64,000 nt of DNA, taken from assembly GCF_900103485.1 (NCBI RefSeq), contig NZ_FNHW01000001.1:2997057-3061056 (forward strand), read 5' to 3'. The DNA comes from Fictibacillus solisalsi (GTDB taxonomy: Bacteria > Bacillota > Bacilli > Bacillales > Fictibacillaceae). A program made the translations under genes and the position numbers. The notes beneath the pieces are model-generated. The model did no database searches, was not told the origin of the DNA, and saw nothing but the letters and a program-made list of their open reading frames with translations. How positions within the stretch are numbered: the first letter of the stretch is position 1; the number at the start of each line of letters is the position of its first letter. Positions 8,358 through 17,829 of this stretch are shown piece by piece.

Positions 8358-9626
8358 TTAATAAGTTACCGTATCTTGTACGTTCACTTCCGATTTCTTC
8401 ACAATAATAGGACGGACAAAGCGGATAACCGCAAGGGATGCAAATATAGCAAGGCCGCCGGCAAGCAGGAAGGCACCTGAGAATGTTCCTGTCTTGTCCA
8501 CAATAAAACCGGTTAGTGCAGGCCCTATGATTCCTGCTGTGTTGGCCAAAAAGTGCATGAAACCACCAACGGAACCAACATTCTGCTGATCGACCACATC
8601 CTGGACGATCGCCCAGTAGATGGCTCCCGTCAAATACAGAAAGAACACAGAAAGCGCTACCAAAGTTACAGCACTTACTGTCGTGGTAACCAATCCTGCA
8701 AATCCGATACAAACAGCAGAAGCGAACAAACAGGAAACAAGAACAACTTTACGTGAGAACAGCACGCCTTTTCTGGCGACTTTCTTGAACACATAGTCGG
8801 ATACAAATCCGCCAGCTGCGAGGCCGATAAATCCTAAGATCCAAGGAATGACGGTGATCACACTCATTGATTTTACACTTAAGCCCCGTTCTTCCACGAG
8901 ATAGCTCGGAAACCAGGTAAGGAAAAAGAAAAGAATGTAATTGTAAGCAAAGAAAGCAAAGGCAGTAAAGAGCACCGTTTTCTGTTTAAGATAGAACGTT
9001 AACGGAATTTTCTCTTTAGGAGCCACTTCCGTTTTCATGGCAGGAGCATCGCCCATGCGCTTCGCCGGCTTGTCTTTGACAAACTTGAACCAGCAGATCG
9101 CCCAGACTAAACCGATGATCATAATCAGCACGAAGGAAACCTTCCAGCTGAAGGCGACCGCGATCATACCAACGATTGGCCCGGAGATTGCTCCGCCAAG
9201 CGGGGTACCGCTGTTCGTCAATCCGATAGCAGAAGCACGCTGGGTCGGGGGAAACCAGTTATTGACCATCTTATTGATAGTGGCCGAAAGCGGGCCTTCT
9301 CCCATTCCGAACAAGATACGGATGATCATCAAGCTGACAAATCCGAAAGCAAGCGCAACCGCGCCGCTAAACAAGGACCAGACAATCATGGCCACAAAAA
9401 GGGTCATTTTTGCCCCATAACGGTCAGATGCCATTCCGCCCAAAAAGTTAAAAATCGCGTAACCTACCGAGAAACTACTAAAAATCAGACCCATTTGTGT
9501 GGCAGACAGTGTCAGATCATCCTGAATAAATGGCGCTGCAATGGATAATGCTGAACGGTCCAAATAATTTATGACTCCGGCTAAAAATAATAAGAGAATA
9601 ACTGGAAGCCTTTCTTTTGTAAACAT
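8358..9626 (-). CDS. MFS transporter, anion:cation symporter type (candidate hexuronate permease)
   Basis: 422 residues with about 12 membrane helices. The first helix pair carries NYLDRSALSIAAPFIQ and the A-loop GGMASDRYGAKMT, both typical of the ACS family (ExuT, GudP, glucarate and hexuronate carriers). The start ATG follows GGGGAGGG. It sits next to kdgR, and an AAACCGG-type palindrome identical to the one before kdgK lies 60 bp upstream, so it is probably in the KdgR regulon and may import hexuronate or 2-keto-3-deoxygluconate. The substrate is inferred from context. Confidence 0.85.
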   Translation of the reverse strand: MFTKERLPVILLLFLAGVINYLDRSALSIAAPFIQDDLTLSATQMGLIFSSFSVGYAIFNFLGGMASDRYGAKMTLFVAMIVWSLFSGAVALAFGFVSLMIIRILFGMGEGPLSATINKMVNNWFPPTQRASAIGLTNSGTPLGGAISGPIVGMIAVAFSWKVSFVLIMIIGLVWAICWFKFVKDKPAKRMGDAPAMKTEVAPKEKIPLTFYLKQKTVLFTAFAFFAYNYILFFFLTWFPSYLVEERGLSVKSMSVITVIPWILGFIGLAAGGFVSDYVFKKVARKGVLFSRKVVLVSCLFASAVCIGFAGLVTTTVSAVTLVALSVFFLYLTGAIYWAIVQDVVDQQNVGSVGGFMHFLANTAGIIGPALTGFIVDKTGTFSGAFLLAGGLAIFASLAVIRFVRPIIVKKSEVNVQDTVTY

Positions 9627-9675
9627 CTAAAAACCCTCCCCTATACTGTGTGTGAATCTTCTGACTGTTGAAAGC

Positions 9676-9696
9676 AAACCGGGGTAAACCGGTTTA
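9676..9696. promoter_or_regulatory. Candidate KdgR operator upstream of the MFS gene
   Basis: Perfect 12-bp palindrome TAAACCGGTTTA at 9685-9696, preceded by a half site AAACCGG at 9676-9682. The same 12-mer occurs at 16716-16727 before the kdgK operon. The CG-centred symmetry is typical of LacI-family operators. Confidence 0.65.
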
Positions 9697-9720
9697 TTTT
9701 TACAGAAAAAGTTATCCTTT

Positions 9721-10722
9721 TTATCCTGAATGTCTTGAAATAAGTGTCGGCTCATAACGGTACATCCATTGCTCTGCCTGCTCACTGTTTTTAATCTGAT
9801 TAAAAAGAATATTTCCGGCCTGTTTTGCCATTTCCACAGCCGGCTGGGCGATTGTCGTTACCGGCGGAGTAAAGAAGCTGGCAAAGGAAACGTCGTCAAT
9901 TCCGATAACGGAGGTATCCCCAGGTATCGCAATATCCTTTTCCTTCATGAACTTCAATACCTCAACGAGAACGATATCATTGCCTGCCAAAATCGCTTGC
10001 GGCGGCTCGGGCAAAGAATACAGTTCCGAAAGCACTTCTGAGATTTGGCCAACATCCGCTGTTTTAATGTACTCCTCCCGAATAGGAAGACCGCGATTTT
10101 CCATCGCCCTTTTGTATCCTTCAATCCGTTCCACCCTCGGGCTGATGTTGCGGATAATGGACGTTGTTACGATGGCAATCCTGTCCAGCCCATGGTCAAC
10201 AAAACGGTCTACAGCCAATTTGGCCGCGGCATGGTTATCGAGCATCACCGTTGATATTTCAAGGTCCTCAATCGTCCGGTCCATAAACACGATCGGAAAA
10301 CGATCCTGCTTCATCTTTTCATATAAAGCCCGGTTTTCACCTGTCGGAAAAATGATAATTCCGTCTACCTGTTTGGCACGAAGCATTTCAATGTACTTCT
10401 TTTCCTTTGCCGGCTCATCATCTGCATTGCAGACAATAATGTGAAAGCCCTGTTCATGAAAATAGTCTTCAATGGCCCGGATCACCTGCGTGGAAAAGGT
10501 ATGCAGGATGTTGGCGACCACCACACCCACTGTAAAGGTTGATTTCTGCTTCAGGCTGCGGGCAACGAAGTTCGGCTGGTAATTCAACTCCTTAATGGTT
10601 GCTTCAATTTTTCGTTTTGTTTTTTCACTCATATAATCAAAGCGCTGGTTTAAAAATTGTGAAACCGTGCTTTTGGAAACGTTGGCATGTCTGGCTACGT
10701 CTGCAATCGTAATGGTTTTCAT
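9721..10722 (-). CDS. kdgR: LacI-family transcriptional regulator, KdgR-like
   Basis: 333 residues. The N-terminal LacI HTH (TIADVARHANVSKSTVSQFL) is followed by a periplasmic-binding-protein-like sensor domain (residues ~60-330) with the characteristic DDVSFASFFTPPVTTIAQP end. ATG 10722 is chosen because the HTH begins at once and GGGGATG precedes it; a GTG at 10755 would add 11 residues. It lies just after uxuB and before the MFS gene, matching the B. subtilis pairing of KdgR with KDG catabolism. The inducer is expected to be 2-keto-3-deoxygluconate or its phosphate (family knowledge). Confidence 0.82.
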   Translation of the reverse strand: MKTITIADVARHANVSKSTVSQFLNQRFDYMSEKTKRKIEATIKELNYQPNFVARSLKQKSTFTVGVVVANILHTFSTQVIRAIEDYFHEQGFHIIVCNADDEPAKEKKYIEMLRAKQVDGIIIFPTGENRALYEKMKQDRFPIVFMDRTIEDLEISTVMLDNHAAAKLAVDRFVDHGLDRIAIVTTSIIRNISPRVERIEGYKRAMENRGLPIREEYIKTADVGQISEVLSELYSLPEPPQAILAGNDIVLVEVLKFMKEKDIAIPGDTSVIGIDDVSFASFFTPPVTTIAQPAVEMAKQAGNILFNQIKNSEQAEQWMYRYEPTLISRHSG

Positions 10723-10756
10723 TGTGTCATCCCCGTCTAATTCGTCATATTTCACT

Positions 10757-10785
10757 AGTATAAGCGACCTGTAAGCGCTTTACAA
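10757..10785 (-). promoter_or_regulatory. kdgR promoter with overlapping palindromic operator
   Basis: On -: TTGTAA (10780-10785), a 17-bp spacer, then TATACT (10757-10762). A palindrome TGTAAGCGCTTTACA (10770-10784) covers the -35 box and spacer. It resembles a CcpA cre site with one extra base, and also a LacI-type operator. Autorepression or catabolite repression of kdgR is inferred. Confidence 0.6.
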
Positions 10786-10811
10786 TCAGCCGGAGAAAAC
10801 AGCATAACCGG

Positions 10812-11648
10812 TCAGACGCCGGAATATGCCATAAATCCTCCATCAACAGGGACGGTAATGCCTGTAACAAATCCAGAATACGACTCATCTGCAAGCCAAA
10901 GCAGCGTGCCGAGCAGATCTTCCGGCTTTCCAAACCTCTTCATCGGTGTGCCTGTGATGATTTTGTTCGATCGGTCCGTATAGCTGCCATCTTCCTTAAG
11001 AAGCAGGTCCCGGTTCTGTTTGGTTAAAAAGAACCCTGGTGCAATTGCATTGACCCGGAGGCCCGTTTCCGCAAAATGAACCGCCATCCACATCGTAAAG
11101 TTGTTAATGGACGCTTTTGCTGCGCTATAGGCCGGAACCTTGGTCATAGGAGAATACGCACTCATGGACGAAATGTTGATGATGGCAGGTGATTCTGATT
11201 TCAACAGGTCTTTTCCGAAGACCTGGGAGGCAAGGAATGAGCCTGTAAAATTTGTCGCAAACACTCTTGAAAACCCGTTCTCATCCATATCGAAAAAGGA
11301 TTTTCCTTGCCCTTCCTCTTCATAGGTTTCCACGTCCGTAATAGCGTCAGGATGGTTGCCTCCTGCCCCATTGATCAGCAGATCGACGGAGCCGAACTGG
11401 CTCAGGACTTCCTCTTTTGCTTTCTCCAGAGACTCACGGTTCAGCACATCAGCAGAAACCGAAAGAGCCGTTCCGCCTGCCTTAACAATTTCATCCACCA
11501 CATCTTTACCTTTTTCCGCAGTGCGGTTCAGTACAGCCACCTTAACACCATGACGGGCAAGCTCTCGGGCCATCTCGGAACACAGCACTCCGCTTCCGCC
11601 GGTAATTACGGCTGTTTTGCCATTGAGATTTTCATGGACCGGGATCAT
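10812..11648 (-). CDS. uxuB: Fructuronate reductase / mannonate oxidoreductase (SDR type, UxuB/YjmF-like)
   Basis: 278 residues. Rossmann motif TGGSGVLCSEMA, NNAG equivalent NGAGGNH, Ser of ISSMSA, and catalytic YSAAK. The ATG at 11648 overlaps the uxuA stop (ATGA) and has AGAGGTGG before it; the longer open frame to 11750 lies inside uxuA and is ignored. It reduces fructuronate to mannonate with NAD(P)H in the glucuronate branch. It belongs to the short-chain family seen in Bacillus YjmF rather than the long-chain UxuB of E. coli. Confidence 0.85.
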   Translation of the reverse strand: MIPVHENLNGKTAVITGGSGVLCSEMARELARHGVKVAVLNRTAEKGKDVVDEIVKAGGTALSVSADVLNRESLEKAKEEVLSQFGSVDLLINGAGGNHPDAITDVETYEEEGQGKSFFDMDENGFSRVFATNFTGSFLASQVFGKDLLKSESPAIINISSMSAYSPMTKVPAYSAAKASINNFTMWMAVHFAETGLRVNAIAPGFFLTKQNRDLLLKEDGSYTDRSNKIITGTPMKRFGKPEDLLGTLLWLADESYSGFVTGITVPVDGGFMAYSGV

Positions 11649-12724
11649 ACTTCCACCTCTTTTTTCGCTGCCGTGACATAGGCGTCCCACAGGCCGTTTA
11701 AATACATGATCCCGAGAGCCCGGTCGTACAGTCCATAGCCAGGACGGCATTGCTCACCCCAGATATGGCGTCCGTGATCGGGACGTACATATCCTTTGTA
11801 GTCCTGCTTGTGCAGTTCTTCGACCACCCCCTGAACATTGATGGAGCCGTCCGTTGTCAGGTGGGACGTTTCCACGAAATCTCCGTTATCAAAAATCTTC
11901 ACATTTCGGATATGTGAAAACGGAGCGATATTTGCATACTTCCTGGCAATATTGACCATGTCATTGGCAGGATTGGCCCCCATGGAACCTGTACACATTG
12001 TAATACCGTTCGCCGGTGAATCGGAGATCGCCCGCAAACGTTCATAGCTTTCTGCTCCTGTAATGATGCGCGGCAATCCGAAGATAGACCATGGCGGATC
12101 ATCCGGATGGATGGCCATTTGAATGCCATGTGCCTCAGCTACCGGCAAAATTTCATCCAGGAAGATCTTCAGGTTATCCCAAAGTTTCTCTTCATCAACT
12201 TCTTTATAGGCTTCAAAAAGCTCTTTAATCCGTGCCATCTTTTCAGGCTCCCAGCCCGGAAGCGTAAGGTCTGACGATTCTGCCACTGTACGGATCAGCT
12301 CTTCTGGATCGAGATTTTCAACTTTTGCTTTTTCAAAAAACAAAGCCGTTGAACCATCCTCCAGCGGACGGTACATGTCCGTCCGTGTCCAGTCGAAGAC
12401 CGGCATAAAGTTGTAGCAGATGACCTTTACACCAAATTCAGAGAGATTGCGAATCGTCTGTTTGTAATTTTCAATGTAGCGATCGCGTTCACTGTTTCCG
12501 AGTTTTATGGACTCATGGACGTTCACACTTTCCACGACATCGGTATGAAAGCCATGGCTCTGAATGTACTCTACTTCTTCTTTAATCTCATCCTTTTCCC
12601 ACACTTCACCTACAGGCTTTTGGTGCAGGGCCCAAACAATTCCCTTCACGTTAGGAATTTGCTTGATATGCTCCATTGTTACGGTATCATTGTCCCGCCC
12701 GTACCATCGAAACGTAATATTCAT
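11645..12724 (-). CDS. uxuA: Mannonate dehydratase
   Basis: 359 residues. The start MNITFRWYGRDNDTVTMEHI and the GIVWALHQKPVGEVW segment are typical of UxuA. The TIM-barrel metal-site residues lie in MAIHPDDPPWSIFGLPRI and in the MCTGSMG region, with the substrate-site VRPDHGRHIWGE near the C terminus. It dehydrates D-mannonate to 2-keto-3-deoxygluconate. ATG follows CGGAGGTG. Coupled to uxuB by a 4-base overlap and one base after the kdgA stop. Confidence 0.93.
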   Translation of the reverse strand: MNITFRWYGRDNDTVTMEHIKQIPNVKGIVWALHQKPVGEVWEKDEIKEEVEYIQSHGFHTDVVESVNVHESIKLGNSERDRYIENYKQTIRNLSEFGVKVICYNFMPVFDWTRTDMYRPLEDGSTALFFEKAKVENLDPEELIRTVAESSDLTLPGWEPEKMARIKELFEAYKEVDEEKLWDNLKIFLDEILPVAEAHGIQMAIHPDDPPWSIFGLPRIITGAESYERLRAISDSPANGITMCTGSMGANPANDMVNIARKYANIAPFSHIRNVKIFDNGDFVETSHLTTDGSINVQGVVEELHKQDYKGYVRPDHGRHIWGEQCRPGYGLYDRALGIMYLNGLWDAYVTAAKKEVEV

Positions 12725-12725
12725 G

Positions 12726-13361
12726 TTACACCTCCGTACGTTGATTCATTTTTGCGATATACTCTCTGCTTAACGATACCGCTTCATCATATCCGCCCTT
12801 CTGGAAGGCTTTCGTTAAATCACTGCCTACTCCGACAGCCACAGCACCGGCATCCAGCCAGTCGTTCATATTTTTCAATGAAATTCCGCCTGTTGGCATG
12901 ATGCGGACATTAGGGAGAGGGCCATTTACAGATTTGATAAATGACGGGTCAAATGTATTGGCCGGGAAAAGCTTCAGCACATCGCATCCTGCTTCAAGGG
13001 CGAGCGCCATGTCGGAAATGTTCATGCACCCTGGCAGATACGGAACACTGTAGCGGTTACAAAGTGCTGCGATCTCTTTTACAAAATGGGAGCTTACGAT
13101 AAATTTCGCTCCGGATAAAATGGCGTGTCTTGCCGTTTCAGGATCCATTACTGAACCTGCACCCAAAAGCACATTCATGTGGCGCAGTTCTTTAAACACT
13201 TCCTCCACTTCCGGAGTGGTATAGGTCAGTTCAATAGCGGTAATTCCGCCTTCAACGGCTGCTTTTGATACCTGAATGGCTTCGTGGCCGTTTTGTCCGC
13301 GGACAACCGCAACCACTTTTGCGTCCATCAACTCTTGATACACTGAATACTTTGGCAGCAT
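12726..13361 (-). CDS. kdgA: 2-dehydro-3-deoxy-phosphogluconate aldolase (KDPG/KHG aldolase)
   Basis: 211 residues. The class I aldolase barrel shows VVAVVRG at the N terminus, the AIELTYTTP strand, GAGSVMDPETA, Schiff-base Lys in AKFIVSSHFVKEI / DVLKLFPAN, and RIMPTGGISLKN. It cleaves KDPG to pyruvate and glyceraldehyde-3-phosphate, the last step of the island's pathway. ATG 13361 is fixed by AAAGGAGGAAA. Fourteen bases after the dehydrogenase gene. Confidence 0.92.
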   Translation of the reverse strand: MLPKYSVYQELMDAKVVAVVRGQNGHEAIQVSKAAVEGGITAIELTYTTPEVEEVFKELRHMNVLLGAGSVMDPETARHAILSGAKFIVSSHFVKEIAALCNRYSVPYLPGCMNISDMALALEAGCDVLKLFPANTFDPSFIKSVNGPLPNVRIMPTGGISLKNMNDWLDAGAVAVGVGSDLTKAFQKGGYDEAVSLSREYIAKMNQRTEV

Positions 13362-13374
13362 GCTCTTTCCTCCT

Positions 13375-14394
13375 TTAATCAAACGTAATAATCGCCTTGC
13401 GCACCTGATCCGGATGCTCTTCAACAAACCGGAAGGCGTCTTGAACCTCATTTACCGAAAATGTATGGGTCACAAGCCCGTCATGTGTAAGCTTTCCATT
13501 ATTCAATAATTCTACGACTCTCGGAAACTGGTTGGTCTGCAGTCTGGAACCGGTAATCGTTACTTCCTTTTTCGTAATCGGAAGCTGAGAGATTCCCGCT
13601 TCTTTTTCATCAAAGCCTAGAACGACCACATTTCCTGCAGGACAAACCGCATCAACGGATAATTTAAACGTCGATGGAAGGCAAACCGCATCGATAACGA
13701 CATTAGCTCCCTCATTGTCAGTCCATTCCTGAACCCGCGCCAGCACATCCTCCTGCTGAACATTGACCGTTACATCTGCACCGTTTTCTTTCGCAAATAC
13801 CAGCCGCTCTTCATTCAGGTCGGTCACCATGACAGACGCGCCCTTCAGCTTTGCCATTTTCAAAATACAAATTCCAATTGGTCCTGCTCCCTGAATAAGA
13901 ACCGTGTCGCCTTCTCCCACCTGGCCTCTCCAGACTGCCTGCGCGCCAATGGTATAAGGCTCAGCCATCACCGTTTCTTCCCAAGGCAGTTCTGCTGATA
14001 CCGCATGCAGCTGTTTTTCGGGCAGCACCAGGTATTCCCTCATGCCTCCATCCTCATGAACGCCGAAAACAGAAAGGGATAAGCAAACATTTGGCCGTCC
14101 TTTGCGGCATGCATAGCATGTTCCGCAATACGAAATCGGCTCTACCACCACGTGGTCTCCAGGCTGAAGATGCTTAACTGCCGCGCCCACTTCTTCCACC
14201 TGGCCAGTCACTTCGTGGCCAATCACACGTGGAAGTGTAGCGAGAGGGTTTGTACCATGATAAATATGCATGTCCGATCCGCAGATACCTACCCGCTTTA
14301 CTTTGACCAGAACGTCATTATCGTTTACAATGACTGGCTTTTCGATTTCCTCTGTGACGAGGTCATGCGCTTTCCGTACTTGAACCGCTTTCAT
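13375..14394 (-). CDS. Zinc-dependent alcohol dehydrogenase, YjmD-like
   Basis: 339 residues of the medium-chain dehydrogenase family. Catalytic Zn site [12 protein letters not shown] and [12 protein letters not shown], structural Zn loop [15 protein letters not shown], and NAD-binding [14 protein letters not shown] are all present. In the B. subtilis exu operon the equivalent yjmD lies between yjmC and uxuA, as here. A role in oxidising an aldonate such as L-galactonate or L-gulonate is plausible by analogy with E. coli YjjN, but is unproven. ATG 14394 with GTGAGGAAA. Confidence 0.85.
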   Translation of the reverse strand: MKAVQVRKAHDLVTEEIEKPVIVNDNDVLVKVKRVGICGSDMHIYHGTNPLATLPRVIGHEVTGQVEEVGAAVKHLQPGDHVVVEPISYCGTCYACRKGRPNVCLSLSVFGVHEDGGMREYLVLPEKQLHAVSAELPWEETVMAEPYTIGAQAVWRGQVGEGDTVLIQGAGPIGICILKMAKLKGASVMVTDLNEERLVFAKENGADVTVNVQQEDVLARVQEWTDNEGANVVIDAVCLPSTFKLSVDAVCPAGNVVVLGFDEKEAGISQLPITKKEVTITGSRLQTNQFPRVVELLNNGKLTHDGLVTHTFSVNEVQDAFRFVEEHPDQVRKAIITFD

Positions 14395-14399
14395 TTTCC

Positions 14400-15413
14400 T
14401 CACCTGCTTTTCAAGAATTCATACACTGGCTGTGCAATCGTAATCCCGTTCTTTACGTTTCTCTCCTCGTGAAGCTGTTCTATTTCTCCTGGTACATATA
14501 CTCGATCAAAGCCTGGTGCAGGCGGAACCTGCTGCAGTTCCTCCATCATTGCATCCATTTGTTCTAGAAATGCGTCTCTGTCTGTAAAAAATGATGGATT
14601 GATGGCACAGAAGTAATGTCCAAGTTTTCTTTTTTGATCTAAATTTTCATACATCCGGCTGATATGCGGGCCGAAGGCGGCACCTGCCAAAAGACCTGAG
14701 AAAACATCAACAATCACAGAAAGTCCGTAGCCTTTCGGGCCGCCGAACGTTGAAAGAGAAACGACTTGATGCGGATCAGTAGCAGGCACACCATGTTCGT
14801 CCACTCCCCATCCCTCAGGTATTTCTTTTCCTTCTTCACGCGCCTGAAGGATCTTTCCGAACGCAACGTTCGAGGTAGCCATATCCAAAATAAATGGTTT
14901 CTTCTCCTTGGCCGGTACACCATAGGCGATTGGGTTTGTTCCAAGAAAAGAGGATTTTCCTCCAAACGGAACCACAATGCTGTCGGTGTGTGTCATGGCA
15001 ATGCCAATTAATTTCTCTTCGGCTGCTTTTTGCACGAAATAACTGAGTGCACCGCAATGGCTGCTGTTCATGGCGGTTACCATGCCTACACCATTTTTTT
15101 TCGCCATATCCATCGCATGCTCCATAGCGATATCAGCAATCACATGACCGAATCCATCGTCTCCATCCAATACCCCGGTTACCGGTCCTGTTTCGTTAAA
15201 CACAGGCTTCGCATCCGGATTGATGCTTCCCATCTTCAGACGGCTCACATAATGCTCCGTCCGCAATACACCATGCGAATTCACATTTCTGAGGTCCGCG
15301 TGGACAAGAACATCCGCCACTTTTTCGGCATCCTTTTCGTTCAGCCTGGCATCCACCAGCTTTTGTTTTACCAGTTCTTTTGCTTCCTGCGCTGACAATG
15401 TTATAGTTGCCAT
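14400..15413 (-). CDS. Malate/L-lactate/ureidoglycolate dehydrogenase family (YjmC-like)
   Basis: 337 residues. LDH2/MDG1-type oxidoreductase with the catalytic His in [17 protein letters not shown], the [11 protein letters not shown] loop and the NAD-binding [10 protein letters not shown] segment. It is unrelated to Rossmann lactate dehydrogenases. Members reduce alpha-keto acids. Its place between kdgK and the Zn dehydrogenase copies the B. subtilis yjmC-yjmD order, so a sugar-acid substrate is likely but not established. ATG follows GGAGGAAG. Confidence 0.85.
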   Translation of the reverse strand: MATITLSAQEAKELVKQKLVDARLNEKDAEKVADVLVHADLRNVNSHGVLRTEHYVSRLKMGSINPDAKPVFNETGPVTGVLDGDDGFGHVIADIAMEHAMDMAKKNGVGMVTAMNSSHCGALSYFVQKAAEEKLIGIAMTHTDSIVVPFGGKSSFLGTNPIAYGVPAKEKKPFILDMATSNVAFGKILQAREEGKEIPEGWGVDEHGVPATDPHQVVSLSTFGGPKGYGLSVIVDVFSGLLAGAAFGPHISRMYENLDQKRKLGHYFCAINPSFFTDRDAFLEQMDAMMEELQQVPPAPGFDRVYVPGEIEQLHEERNVKNGITIAQPVYEFLKSR

Positions 15414-15425
15414 TATTCTTCCTCC

Positions 15426-16382
15426 CTATCGTTCAACAACTTCTTCTTGGTTTACAAAGGACAACACTTCTTCCAGGAGCGGCAGTCCCTCATTATCTCC
15501 TGATACGGTCGTAACCAGTGCACCAACCGCATTGGCGAACTCGAGCCGTTTTGCCGGTTCAAACTCATGAAGGTAACTGTACAGGTAACCCGCATCAAAG
15601 CCATCTCCTGCGCCTACTGTATCTACCGGCGTAACGGAAAAAGCTTCTTTACGGACCCATTGTCCATCGATGTATAGCGCCGAACCTTCACCGCCGTCTT
15701 TGATCACCAGCTGGCTGATGGAATAGCGCTGGGCGAAATCTGCCAGTTCTTTGTCATCATCTGTACCGATAATGCTTTTGATTTCATCCCGGCCGGTTAA
15801 GAGAATATCCACATAAGGGAACACATCATGGTAAGCCGCCCGGGCATCCTCAATACTCCACAGCTTCAGGCGGATATTCGGATCGAAGGAAACTAGGATT
15901 CCTTTTTCTTTGGCAATGGACAGTACGCGATGGACGATATCCAGATTCTTGCGGTCAATCGCCATAAACACACCGGTGAGATGAACAATGTGAATGTCCT
16001 TGAACATCTCCTCTGTGATGTCTTCCGGTTCCATCGTCAGCACCGGAGAATGGTATCGATAGTAAAACGTTTTGCCGGATCCGTCTTCACGGATTTCTTT
16101 TATGTTCAGTGAAGTGGGATGGCCTTCAACATAAGCCACATCGGTCATGTCCACGCCTTCTCCCTTGGCAAAATTGTAAATAACACGGCCGAATTCATCT
16201 TTCCCAAGGCGGCTGATCCATTTGGAGCGAAGGTCCAGCCTTGCACAGCCGATCGCGAAATTGAGTTCTGCTCCTCCTACTTTTCGTTCAAAATTGGCAA
16301 CAAAGCGCAACGGCCCTGTTGTCGCAGGGTTCAGCGTAATCATCGCATCTCCCATGGTTAAAATCCCAAACTGTTCTGGCAC
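15426..16382 (-). CDS. kdgK: 2-keto-3-deoxygluconate kinase (PfkB/ribokinase family)
   Basis: 318 residues. PfkB signatures VGGAELNFAIGCARL and DTVGAGDGFDAGYLY (anion hole and catalytic Asp) are clear. GTG start at 16382 follows AAAGGGG. It phosphorylates 2-keto-3-deoxygluconate to KDPG. It is the first gene of the run kdgK-yjmC-yjmD-kdgA-uxuA-uxuB. Its promoter seems to lie about 350 bp upstream, on the far side of a dispersed repeat. Confidence 0.88.
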   Translation of the reverse strand: MPEQFGILTMGDAMITLNPATTGPLRFVANFERKVGGAELNFAIGCARLDLRSKWISRLGKDEFGRVIYNFAKGEGVDMTDVAYVEGHPTSLNIKEIREDGSGKTFYYRYHSPVLTMEPEDITEEMFKDIHIVHLTGVFMAIDRKNLDIVHRVLSIAKEKGILVSFDPNIRLKLWSIEDARAAYHDVFPYVDILLTGRDEIKSIIGTDDDKELADFAQRYSISQLVIKDGGEGSALYIDGQWVRKEAFSVTPVDTVGAGDGFDAGYLYSYLHEFEPAKRLEFANAVGALVTTVSGDNEGLPLLEEVLSFVNQEEVVER

Positions 16383-16434
16383 AATCCTACCCCTTTCTTT
16401 TCTTTGGGCTTTTTCTCTATTCTTAGTCGTCCAT

Positions 16435-16625
16435 GGAAGCGGTTGATTTTCGTTACAGGATGCTCGCTTTCCTAGGGCGGGCGCTGAGCCTTACCGGCGT
16501 AAACGCCTACTTTCTCGTCGCAAGCTCCTGGGGTAACGGCGCGAGCGCCTCCAGGGTCTCATCTGTCCCGCTTTTCCCTAAGGAGTCTGGCACCTTGCAC
16601 TACAATCAACTTGTCATGAAGAATT
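16435..16625. repeat. Dispersed palindromic repeat, copy 1
   Basis: About 190 bp with imperfect terminal inverted repeats beginning GGTTGATTTT and ending CAATCAAC. Internal blocks (GCTCGCTTTCC, GGGCGGGCG, TACCGGCGTAAACGCC, GTCTCATCTGTCCCGCTTTT, AGGAGTC) are shared with 20910-21230. No coding potential. It resembles the GC-rich palindromic elements common between genes of Bacillaceae. It lies in the leader between the kdg promoter/operator and kdgK. Confidence 0.8.
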
Positions 16626-16700
16626 CCCATTGCAACCAACTGTTAGAAAAGAGCCTTTTAAAATAATGCAAAATGTAAGGGCTGTTTCACAGATAACCGA

Positions 16701-16761
16701 ACTAAATCGGTTTGGTAAACCGGTTTAGTAACATCGTATATGAAAACCCTTACAAACGCAA
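16701..16761 (-). promoter_or_regulatory. kdgK operon promoter and candidate KdgR operator
   Basis: On -: TTGCGT (16756-16761), 17 bp, TACGAT (16733-16738). Immediately downstream lies a 29-bp near-perfect inverted repeat (16701-16729), with arms ACTAAA-CGGTTT and AAACCG-TTTAGT about a GGT centre. It contains the perfect palindrome TAAACCGGTTTA (16716-16727), also found before the MFS gene. Position at +1 to +35 fits repression. Confidence 0.65.
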
Positions 16762-16793
16762 GACAAAAAAACTATTAATTTTAAAAAATCTGT

Positions 16794-17806
16794 TTAAAAT
16801 TCGACAATCGCTTTAATCACTTTAGATTCCGGCTTGAGCCAGCCCTCAAAATCAGAGATCATTTGATCCAGATTTGAGCGGTGCGTAATGTATGGCTTCA
16901 GATCCACTTCCCCGCTTTTTACCGTGTTCAGTACCTTTTCAAAATCTTCCCGTGTGGCATTTCTGCTTCCCATCAGAGTCAGTTCCTTTTTATGAAAATC
17001 AGGATCTGAAAAGGTCAGGTCACTCTTCACCAATCCTACATACACGAGGGTTCCGCCATGAGCCGCATAATTAAACGCACTCATCATAGACCGTGCGTTG
17101 CCTGTAGCATCGAGAACAACAGTCGGAAGTTCTCCGTTTGTCAGCTCCATCAGTTTTTCGATTGGCTGATCTGCTGCATCTACAATCCCATCAACATCCG
17201 CCCACTTTTGGCAAAAGTTTAACCGCTCAGCATCAAGATCCATGGCAAGGACCCGGGCACCTTCCGCTTTGGCAAACGCCATAACGCCAAGACCAATCGG
17301 CCCTGCCCCGATCACGAGCACATTCTCGCCTTTTCTCAATCGGGAGCGCCTTACCGCATGCGCGCCAATGCTTAAAGGCTCAATCATAGCTGCCTCATCC
17401 AGGCTCATCCCATCCGTATTGATCAGATGATCGACCGGAACAGCCATCCATTCTCTCATACCGCCATCCGCATGGACCCCAGCACTTTCATATCTGTGCA
17501 GCAGTTGGTTTTGCCGGTTCTGCAGGCCACACATGTGCCGCATTCCAGATAAGGAATAATGCTTACCTGATCGCCTTCCTTATAGCCAAATGGGTTGGCG
17601 CCGATGGTTTCAATCACACCGGAAAGCTCATGTCCAAGGATGCGGGGATAGGTGAAATACGGTTGGTTTCCGCTGAATGCATGCAGATCCGTGCCGCAGA
17701 TGCCAACTCGTCGAATCCTCAGCAATGCCTCTCCTTCCCTGGGCACGGGCATTTCCACCTCAATTTGTTTAAAAACATTTGGTTCTTTGCAAATGATTCC
17801 CTTCAT
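16794..17806 (-). pseudogene. Zinc-dependent alcohol dehydrogenase, frameshifted
   Basis: Two frames together give a normal medium-chain dehydrogenase of about 337 residues. The first part (17806 down to ~17480) has GICGTDLHAFSG, GHELSGVIETIG and the structural Zn loop CGTCVACRTGKTNCC. The second (from ~17476) resumes VHADGGMREWMAVP and continues through GAGPIGLGVMAF to the C terminus. The join is a run of four G on - (17477-17480); one more G would restore the frame. It follows uxaA closely and is related to the YjmD-like gene at 13375. If truly broken, this operon has lost a dehydrogenase; a sequencing error is the alternative. Confidence 0.85.
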
Positions 17807-17829
17807 ATCTAACCGACCCCTTCCTATGA

